Of a DNA stretch of 11,809 nucleotides, positions 6,814-11,809 are shown piece after piece; position 1 is the stretch's first letter; each line of letters starts with the position of its first letter. The notes under the pieces are model-generated. The model saw only the letters and a list, made by a program, of their open reading frames with translations. It had not been told where the DNA came from and ran no database searches. This DNA comes from CADEED01 sp035502995 (lineage in GTDB: Bacteria; Pseudomonadota; Gammaproteobacteria; Steroidobacterales; Steroidobacteraceae), in contig DATJTW010000052.1 of NCBI GenBank assembly GCA_035502995.1, positions 1 through 11,809 of the forward strand, written 5' to 3'. The translations under genes and the position numbers were made by a program.

Positions 6814-9171
6814 TCAGGGAGCGCCGGCCGGGTGCGCGAGGAACCAGTCCTCGACGCGGCCGTACCAGGCTTCGCGCGAGGCGGGATCGAGCAGGATCTC
6901 GAAGTCGCCCATCGAGCGCAGCACGTTGACGAAATCGATCATGAAGCCGTACTTCGCGTCGGTGGCGCCGAGGCCGGCGGACAGCGCCGTGTCCTGGGCG
7001 TCGATCAGGTCGGTGATCGACACCGCGCCGCGCGCGTACGCCTCGCTGACGTTCGTGAGGTTCTCGTCGGCGGCCGCGGCCGCTTCGCGCGACAGGTCGA
7101 TGGCCGGCCACGAGCTCGCCGTGCGATGCAGGTTCACGCGCGTGCGCGCCTCGATGCCGTCGACCGCCGCCGCGCGATCGGCCTCGCTGGCGCGCAACTC
7201 GTGCCGCGCCTGCGAACGCTCCGCACCGCGCAGGCCGCCGGTGAAGATCGGCAGCGTCGCCTGCAGCGTGACGTTCCAGGACTCGTCGTCGGGCGCGCCG
7301 GGCACGGACAGCGATCCCGCGCCGCTCTTGTCCGTGTAGTTCGAGCCGCTGGCCGCCAGTGCGAGCTGCGGCAGATAGTAGGCGCGCGACGCGGACGTCA
7401 GCTGCCGGCGGCGCGCGTCGAGCACGCGGTCGGCCTGCGCGATCTCGGGCGCGTTGGCCAGCGCCGCGTTCACCGCGTACTCCATGAACACCGCCCACTT
7501 CGCCGGCGTGTCGAGAAACGCCTGCGTGCGCGGGCTCGAGACCAGCGCCAGCGGATCGTCGAGCCCGGACTCGACCGTGCTGAACGGCTGCGACGCGGGC
7601 CGATGCAGCAGCCGCGACACCTCGGTCTCCGCCTGGCGGCGCTGCGACTCCGCGGCCAGCAGGTTCTGCTTGTCCTGCGCGAGCTGCGCCACCCAGCGTA
7701 GATAGTCCGAACGGCCGGCGAGGCCGACCTCTTCGCGCACGCGCGAGGTCTCGAGGTTCTTGCGCGTGTTCTCGACGTTGCGCCGGCGCACGTTCTCCAC
7801 CGACTTCGCGCGCAGCAGGTTCAGGTACGCACCGGCCGCGTCGGACAGCGTGTTCAGCATGTCGGCGCGTTGACCCTGCTCCTGTGCGGCCGACAGGCTC
7901 TTCGCGATGGCATATCCCGCCCAGGCGCGCTCCGAATAGATGACCTGGGTGAGATCGAGGCCGACGCTGGTCGTGTCCTCGGCCTGGATGAGCGGATTCG
8001 CGCGATCCGCATCGATGCGCGTGCGCGTCGCGTTCGCGTCCAGCGACGGCAGCAGGTTCGCGCGCGCCTTGCCGACGTCGTCCTGCGCGCTGCCCAGCCG
8101 CTCGCGGCTGGCCTCCAGCGAGGGATTCACGCGCAGCGCGGCGCGCATCGCATCGAGCAGCGACAGCGGCTCGGCGCCGCCGGGGTCCGCGTACAGCTGC
8201 TCCGAATCGGCGAGGAACTGCCAGCGCGGCGAGAAGCCGATGTCGCGCGCCGTGCGCATGTTGATGACCAGTCGCTGCGACGTCGGGAAGCTCACGTCGA
8301 ACGTGGCCGGGTTCTCGCCGCCGGCGATGCGCTGGATCATCAGCACCACGCGGCGCGCCAGGCGTTCGGTGTCGCGCTCGGCGCCGCCGGTGGTCATCAG
8401 CAGGCCGGCCTCGAGCTCGCTGCGGCCGACGACGGAGAACGTCGGCAGCTTGCGCGCAGCGAGCCCGCGCGCCAGCTCGCGCAGCTGGTTTTCGTCGAAG
8501 CGCAGCGGGGTCACGTAGACCGCGTCGACGCCCTCGGGGATGCTGGCCAGCGCCGAGGGCACGTCGTTGCCGGCGCGCACGATGCCGATGCGCACGTTCA
8601 GCGCGGCCGCGAGCTCCGTGGCCTTGGTGGCGAGCTGCGGCAACGCGCCGATGATCGAATCGTCGACCAGCGCCACCACGTACTTGAAACCGACGATCTG
8701 GTGGAACGAGCGCACCTCGTTCGCGACGCTCTGGAAGTCGGCGACGTAGGTGAAGTTCTTCCGCCCGCTGCGACCCTCGACGAGTGGATAGCCCTGCAGC
8801 TGCGGATCGATGACCAGCGGCGCGATCACCGGCTTCGGCAACGTCGCGCGGCGCGCGGCCTGCTGCGACGTCAGGATGCCGAGCGTGATCACGAGGTCGA
8901 CGTTGCGGTCGGCCAGCGCGCGGTCCAGCGCGGCATTGGCACCGTCCAGCGACCAGTCGCCGGCGAACCGCGACTCGGGCGGCAGCAGGATGTTCGTGTC
9001 CGCGCCGGCGACGTTGGCGATCTCGCGCTGGATCGCCTCGACGGAGAACACCTGGCGACCGGTGGCACCGTCGGTGACGACGGCCACGCGCACGTCGCGG
9101 GCGACGGCTGCGGAAACGACGGCGAACAGGACACAGGCGACCGCCACGCGGCGCAAGCGACGCTCTCCCAA
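6814..9171 (-). CDS. Fusion protein: ABC_sub_bind-type periplasmic binding domain + TolC-like outer-membrane factor
   Basis: First gene of the efflux operon, 785 residues, much longer than ordinary TolC-family proteins (about 420-500). Residues 1-25 are a signal peptide (RRLRR, hydrophobic core, AVARDV). Residues about 27-325 resemble the PF04392 ABC-transporter substrate-binding family: repeated beta-alpha units such as VDLVITLGIL (91-100) and FKYVVALVDDS (162-172), then GVDAVYVTPLRFDENQL (214-230), PTFSVVGRSELEAGLL (243-258) and the family-typical ending LVINMRTARDIGFSP (301-315). Residues about 335-765 are a complete two-repeat outer-membrane factor: LSLLDAMRAALRVNPSLEASR, then LTQVIYSERAWAGY in repeat one, and APEIAQADRVLDARR and LPIFTGGLRGAERSQA in repeat two, with long coiled-coil helices. 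The binding domain should sit in the periplasm beside the channel trimer. The start is TTG 9171 (GGGAG at 9178-9182, 6-base gap), with TTG 9156 an equally plausible alternative that shortens the leader by five residues. Domain assignments are strong; the ligand is unknown. Confidence 0.88.
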   Translation of the reverse strand: MGERRLRRVAVACVLFAVVSAAVARDVRVAVVTDGATGRQVFSVEAIQREIANVAGADTNILLPPESRFAGDWSLDGANAALDRALADRNVDLVITLGILTSQQAARRATLPKPVIAPLVIDPQLQGYPLVEGRSGRKNFTYVADFQSVANEVRSFHQIVGFKYVVALVDDSIIGALPQLATKATELAAALNVRIGIVRAGNDVPSALASIPEGVDAVYVTPLRFDENQLRELARGLAARKLPTFSVVGRSELEAGLLMTTGGAERDTERLARRVVLMIQRIAGGENPATFDVSFPTSQRLVINMRTARDIGFSPRWQFLADSEQLYADPGGAEPLSLLDAMRAALRVNPSLEASRERLGSAQDDVGKARANLLPSLDANATRTRIDADRANPLIQAEDTTSVGLDLTQVIYSERAWAGYAIAKSLSAAQEQGQRADMLNTLSDAAGAYLNLLRAKSVENVRRRNVENTRKNLETSRVREEVGLAGRSDYLRWVAQLAQDKQNLLAAESQRRQAETEVSRLLHRPASQPFSTVESGLDDPLALVSSPRTQAFLDTPAKWAVFMEYAVNAALANAPEIAQADRVLDARRRQLTSASRAYYLPQLALAASGSNYTDKSGAGSLSVPGAPDDESWNVTLQATLPIFTGGLRGAERSQARHELRASEADRAAAVDGIEARTRVNLHRTASSWPAIDLSREAAAAADENLTNVSEAYARGAVSITDLIDAQDTALSAGLGATDAKYGFMIDFVNVLRSMGDFEILLDPASREAWYGRVEDWFLAHPAGAP

Positions 9172-9287
9172 GAGTCACTCCCGTTTTCTAGTTTGACCGG
9201 ACTCTAAACCGGTCCCGTCTGTGCTGTCTCGCACAATTGTCTGCACCCGCCAGCGGCACGGCGCGGATCGGCGCTATTGTCCGGTGC
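9172..9287. promoter_or_regulatory. Divergent intergenic control region with small palindromes
   Basis: The 116 bases separate the minus-strand efflux operon from the plus-strand unknown gene and are less GC-rich than the genes. Three dyads are visible: GACCGG (9195-9200) with CCGGTC (9209-9214) across 8 bases; TGTGC (9220-9224) with GCACA (9231-9235) across 6 bases; and the perfect palindrome ACAATTGT (9233-9240), which overlaps the second. TGTGC-N6-GCACA looks like a site for a dimeric repressor or activator. I find no convincing -35/-10 pair for the minus-strand operon. For the plus strand, TATTGT (9275-9280) could be a -10 box, without a recognisable -35. No regulator gene is present in the window. 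Confidence 0.5.
9178..9182 (-). promoter_or_regulatory. Shine-Dalgarno GGGAG supporting a TTG start at 9171
   Basis: On the minus strand GGGAG is followed by a 6-base spacer and TTG at 9171. No ATG exists in this frame ahead of the signal peptide. A second purine block, GGGAGAG (9162-9168), lies right after that TTG and could instead serve the in-frame TTG at 9156. Either start keeps a full signal peptide. Confidence 0.5.
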
Positions 9288-10103
9288 ATGGCCGACACCG
9301 AACAGATCGAATCCCTCCTCGCCCGCTGGCAGGCCAGCCTCGACCTGCACGCGAAATACGCGGCGCTCGACGACGCGCGTTACTGGCACGTGCAGCCCTG
9401 GCCCAAACACGAACGGCCGCAGCGCTGGATCATCCAGCTCGCGCGCAAACGCATCCTCGCGCTGCAGCGGCTGACGGCGCAGCGTCGCGCCGAGGGCGAC
9501 CGTGCCTTCATCGAGGGTCTCGAGATCATGAGCTTCCTCGCGACGCTCGTCGGCCTGACATCCGTCGAACGTTTCCTGCCGCTGGCAACGCCCGAGACGG
9601 AGCGGCGCGACGTGCTGACCGCGAAGCCGGCGCCGGCGTCGGAGAGTCCGCGGCCCGCGAAGGAGTCGGCGAAGGAATCGACGGCGAAGACCGTCGAGAC
9701 GAAGAAGCTGGCCGAATCGACTTCGAAGACCGGCGAGCATCGGCGCACCGCCGAGACCACGCGGCAGATGCCGCAGCTGCCGAACTCGAAGGTGTACCGC
9801 ATGCTGGCCGCGCAACGCGCCGGCGTACCGCTCGAGCCCGAGAAGCCGCCGAAGCGCGAGGTCCGGCGCGATCCGAATCGCCCCGCGACGATCAAGCCGA
9901 AGAAACCGCCGCCGGGCGTGACCCAGGCCGAACACGTGGTCATCGCCGATGCGGTCCGCTTGTTAGGCTGGGGGCGGCAGTGGCACGAGCTGGCCGACAT
10001 GATCGGCCGGCTCGCCGAGCGCCCCTCCCCGTCGGAGATCCGCCGCATCCTGCGCACGTTCCGCGCACAGATCGAGGCCGTGGTCGACCTGCGCGCCGAG
10101 TGA
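9288..10103 (+). CDS. Hypothetical protein with charged low-complexity linker
   Basis: I do not recognise this 271-residue protein. It has no signal peptide or transmembrane helix, so it is probably cytosolic. Residues 1-100 look mostly helical and are rich in aromatic and charged residues (ARYWHVQPWPKHERPQRW at 30-47, then basic helices LARKRILALQRLTAQRR). Residues about 105-160 are a Lys/Glu/Ala/Ser/Thr/Pro linker with irregular repeats of the type AKES and KTxE. Residues about 166-210 are basic and proline-rich (RRDPNRPATIKPKKPPPG). Residues about 211-268 form a compact helical domain (TQAEHVVIADAVRLLGWGRQWHEL, then PSPSEIRRILRTFRAQIE). No cysteine is present. ATG 9288 is chosen because the residues upstream look like non-coding translation and the upstream TTG (9237) lies inside a palindrome; no good Shine-Dalgarno sequence precedes either. 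The basic linker and helical ends would suit nucleic-acid or protein binding, but that is a guess. Confidence 0.75.
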   Translation: MADTEQIESLLARWQASLDLHAKYAALDDARYWHVQPWPKHERPQRWIIQLARKRILALQRLTAQRRAEGDRAFIEGLEIMSFLATLVGLTSVERFLPLATPETERRDVLTAKPAPASESPRPAKESAKESTAKTVETKKLAESTSKTGEHRRTAETTRQMPQLPNSKVYRMLAAQRAGVPLEPEKPPKREVRRDPNRPATIKPKKPPPGVTQAEHVVIADAVRLLGWGRQWHELADMIGRLAERPSPSEIRRILRTFRAQIEAVVDLRAE

Positions 10104-10269
10104 CCGCAGGGACTGCCGCAGAAGCGGCGCGGGCGAGTGACAATTAAAAGACTGTAATCCGCCGCCGCGACCCGGCGCCGCCGCCTTGCGCCCCGCCGCC
10201 GGTCTCGAACAGAATCCCGGCCCCGCGCCGCAGGAACTTGTCCGAGGCGCCCCGATCTCACCAGGCGCC
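10104..10269 (+). promoter_or_regulatory. Leader region upstream of ABC transporter genes
   Basis: This 166-base gap holds a short hairpin, GCCGC-AGAA-GCGGC (10115-10128), just after the upstream stop. It lacks a following T-run, so it is a weak terminator at best. Next comes a conspicuous AT-rich island (about 10138-10158) in otherwise very GC-rich DNA. It contains TGTAAT (10153-10158), five of six matches to a -10 box, but no -35 at normal spacing. This island is the best candidate promoter for the ABC pair. The rest is CG-rich sequence in which I see nothing further. Confidence 0.35.
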
Positions 10270-10980
10270 ATGATCAAGACGCAGAACCTCGCGAAGCACT
10301 ATCACGGCCTCGTGGCCGTCGATGACCTCACCTTCTCGGTGGAGCCGGGCGAAGTGCTCGGTTTCCTCGGCCCGAACGGCGCCGGCAAGTCGACCACCAT
10401 GCGCATGATCGCGGGCTTCGTCGCCCCGACCGGCGGCAGCGCCAGCATCTGCGGCCACGACATCACCGCCGAACCGGTCGCCGCCAAGGCCGCGCTGGGC
10501 TATCTACCGGAGGGCGCGCCGAGCTACGGCGAGATGACCGTCGAGGGCTTCCTCGGCTTCATCGCCGACGTGCGCGCGCTGAGCGGCGCCGTGCGCAAGT
10601 CGCGCCTCGACTACGTCATCGGCCGCCTGCAGCTGGATGGCGTGCTCGAGCAGTCCATCGACACGTTGTCGAAGGGCTTCAAGCGCCGCGTCGGCCTGGC
10701 GCAGGCCATCGTGCACGACCCGAAGGTGCTGATCCTCGACGAACCCACCGACGGCCTCGACCCGCTGCAGAAGCACGAGGTGCGCACGCTGATCTCCGAG
10801 ATCGCGAAGGAGAAGACGATCGTCATCTCCACGCACATCCTCGAAGAGGTCGACGCCGTGTGCACGCGCGCCATCATCATCGCGCGCGGCAAGCTCGTGG
10901 CCGACGACACGCCCGCGGGCCTCAAGGCCCGCGCGCCGTCCGGCCGCCTCGACGACGTGTTCCGCGACGTCGCGGCCTGA
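10270..10980 (+). CDS. ABC-2 type exporter ATP-binding protein (GldA-like)
   Basis: Cytoplasmic ATPase subunit of an ABC exporter, 236 residues. All key motifs are intact: Walker A GPNGAGKST (34-42), signature LSKGF (133-137), Walker B VLILDEP (153-159) with Glu158 as catalytic base, D-loop GLD (162-164) and H-loop His189 (STHIL). At the Q-loop position the sequence is GYLPEGAPSYGEMTV, with Glu81 where many ABC ATPases have Gln; GYLPE followed by a short aromatic stretch is characteristic of the GldA-like group. ATG 10270 is chosen because MIKTQNLAKHYHGL is the normal beginning of such ATPases; AGG at 10263-10265 is a weak ribosome site, and the open frame upstream is Ala/Pro-rich non-conserved sequence. 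The permease gene follows after 28 bases, so the two form one transcription unit. Substrate unknown; the resemblance to a gliding-motility ATPase does not by itself imply gliding. Confidence 0.9.
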   Translation: MIKTQNLAKHYHGLVAVDDLTFSVEPGEVLGFLGPNGAGKSTTMRMIAGFVAPTGGSASICGHDITAEPVAAKAALGYLPEGAPSYGEMTVEGFLGFIADVRALSGAVRKSRLDYVIGRLQLDGVLEQSIDTLSKGFKRRVGLAQAIVHDPKVLILDEPTDGLDPLQKHEVRTLISEIAKEKTIVISTHILEEVDAVCTRAIIIARGKLVADDTPAGLKARAPSGRLDDVFRDVAA

Positions 10981-10996
10981 TCCCACCGAATCTTCC

Positions 10997-11002
10997 GAGG
11001 AG
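10997..11002 (+). promoter_or_regulatory. Shine-Dalgarno GAGGAG setting a TTG start for the permease
   Basis: GAGGAG is followed by the 6-base spacer ACCGCA and TTG at 11009. The conserved N-terminus NPVRIILRREFASYF begins right after this codon, and no ATG is available nearby in frame, so the TTG start is well supported. Confidence 0.75.
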
Positions 11003-11008
11003 ACCGCA

Positions 11009-11800
11009 TTGAATCCGGTTCGCATCATCCTGCGGCGCGAGTTCGCGAGCTACTTCGCGACGCCGCTCGCCTACGTGTTCATCGTCATCTTCCTGGTGCT
11101 CGCGGGCGTATGCGCGTTCTCGATCGGCCAGCTGTTCGAGCGCGGCCAGGCCGATCTGTCGCCGCTGTTCCGCTTCCTGCCGTGGCTGTACCTCTTCCTG
11201 GTGCCGGCCGTGTCGATGCGGCTGTGGGCCGAGGAGCGCAAGAGCGGCAGCATCGAGCTGCTGCTGACGCTGCCCGTCACGTTGCGCCAGGCCGTGGTCG
11301 GCAAGTTCCTCGCGGCGTGGATCTTCGTCGGCATCGCGCTGGCGCTGACGTTCCCGATGTGGATCACCATCAACTACCTCGGCAGTCCCGACAACGGCGC
11401 GGTGTTCGCGGCCTACCTCGGCGCGTTCCTGATGGCCGGCGCCTATCTCGCCGTCGGCTCGTGCATGTCGGCACTGACCAACAACCAGGTCATCGCCTTC
11501 GTGCTGACGGCGATCGTCTGTTTCGGCTTCGTGCTCGCCGGCTTCCCCGCGGTCACGGACTGGTCGCGCGCGTTCTTCGACGGCATCTCCGGCTACGCCT
11601 TCCTCGGCGAATCGGGCAAGGGCGTCGTGCAGGCCATCGGCGCGACGATCACCGACGGCATCGCCGGCCTCTCCTTCCTCACGCACTTCGACAACATCAG
11701 CAAGGGCGTGCTGGCGCTGCGCGACCTGCTGTTCTTCGCCCTCGTGATCACCTTCTTCCTGTTGTCGAGCGCGGCGCTGCTCGAAGCGCGCAAGCAATAA
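11009..11800 (+). CDS. ABC-2 type transporter permease (GldF-like)
   Basis: Inner-membrane permease of 263 residues with six predicted helices, the partner of the preceding ATPase. The N-terminal cytosolic elbow NPVRIILRREFASYFATPLAYVF leads into TM1. The loop before TM3 contains RLWAEERKSGSIELLLTLPVT, the characteristic cytosolic segment of ABC-2 permeases (E-R-x-S-G-x-x-E-L-L) that contacts the ATPase. Further helices include AYLGAFLMAGAYLAVGSCMSALT and VIAFVLTAIVCFGFVLAGF. The region around FDGISGYAFLGESGKGV lies between TM5 and TM6. The start is TTG with a strong Shine-Dalgarno sequence. Only nine bases remain after the TAA. In related operons a large GldG-like protein follows, so the operon probably continues beyond the window. 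Function beyond export is unknown. Confidence 0.88.
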   Translation: MNPVRIILRREFASYFATPLAYVFIVIFLVLAGVCAFSIGQLFERGQADLSPLFRFLPWLYLFLVPAVSMRLWAEERKSGSIELLLTLPVTLRQAVVGKFLAAWIFVGIALALTFPMWITINYLGSPDNGAVFAAYLGAFLMAGAYLAVGSCMSALTNNQVIAFVLTAIVCFGFVLAGFPAVTDWSRAFFDGISGYAFLGESGKGVVQAIGATITDGIAGLSFLTHFDNISKGVLALRDLLFFALVITFFLLSSAALLEARKQ

Positions 11801-11809
11801 GGCGCTGAC

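Noticed and set aside
9121..9171. Cys13 of the outer-membrane factor leader as a lipobox cysteine
   Set aside because: Only about four hydrophobic residues separate it from the basic RRLRR segment, and the hydrophobic core continues after it. A standard signal peptidase I leader ending near AVA-RD fits better.
5711..9178. A 1,155-codon minus-strand frame suggesting that the adaptor is fused to a large N-terminal domain
   Set aside because: The upstream part is an out-of-frame reading of the outer-membrane factor gene. The adaptor has its own ATG, signal peptide and lipobox at 6790.
9380..10261. Minus-strand frame of 293 codons opposite the unknown protein
   Set aside because: It is Ser/Arg/Cys-rich with no recognisable fold, and no ribosome site was identified. 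The plus-strand frame has a more natural residue composition and helical patterning, so it was preferred, though this is less certain than for recognised families.

Overview
The window is a GC-rich, densely packed chromosomal segment of a Gram-negative bacterium, most likely a proteobacterium. The gammaproteobacterial placement is an inference from protein flavour only (TriC-like RND pump, GldA/GldF-like ABC pair), and no rRNA or other marker gene is present to fix it. It holds eight protein-coding genes, one of them cut by the left edge. I see no RNA genes, insertion sequences, CRISPR arrays or phage genes, and no stretch over about 170 bases without a gene.

Layout: (1) Bases 1-2580, plus strand: the 3' part of a polysaccharide flippase (Wzx/MATE-like) and a GT4-like glycosyltransferase, overlapping by ATGA. 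This is the end of a surface-polysaccharide operon. (2) Bases 2604-9171, minus strand: a complete tripartite efflux operon, read from right to left as outer-membrane factor, lipoprotein membrane-fusion protein and RND inner-membrane transporter. The outer-membrane factor is unusual: it carries an N-terminal periplasmic substrate-binding domain of the ABC_sub_bind (PF04392-like) type ahead of a complete TolC-like domain. (3) Bases 9172-9287: a 116-base divergent intergenic region with overlapping small palindromes, likely the control region of the pump operon. (4) Bases 9288-10103, plus strand: an unrecognised 271-residue protein with two conserved-looking ends joined by a long charged, low-complexity linker. 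(5) Bases 10270-11800, plus strand: an ABC-2 type exporter pair, ATPase then permease, resembling GldA/GldF. The operon probably continues past the right edge.

How the genes work together: the flippase and glycosyltransferase would build and export a lipid-linked glycan. The RND transporter, fusion protein and outer-membrane factor should form one envelope-spanning efflux channel. The binding domain fused to the outer-membrane component suggests ligand sensing or substrate capture in the periplasm, and this is the most interesting feature of the window. The GldA/F-like pair is an inner-membrane ABC transporter of unknown substrate. Several starts are non-ATG (GTG 5714, TTG 9171 or 9156, TTG 11009), and these shape the gene boundaries given here.
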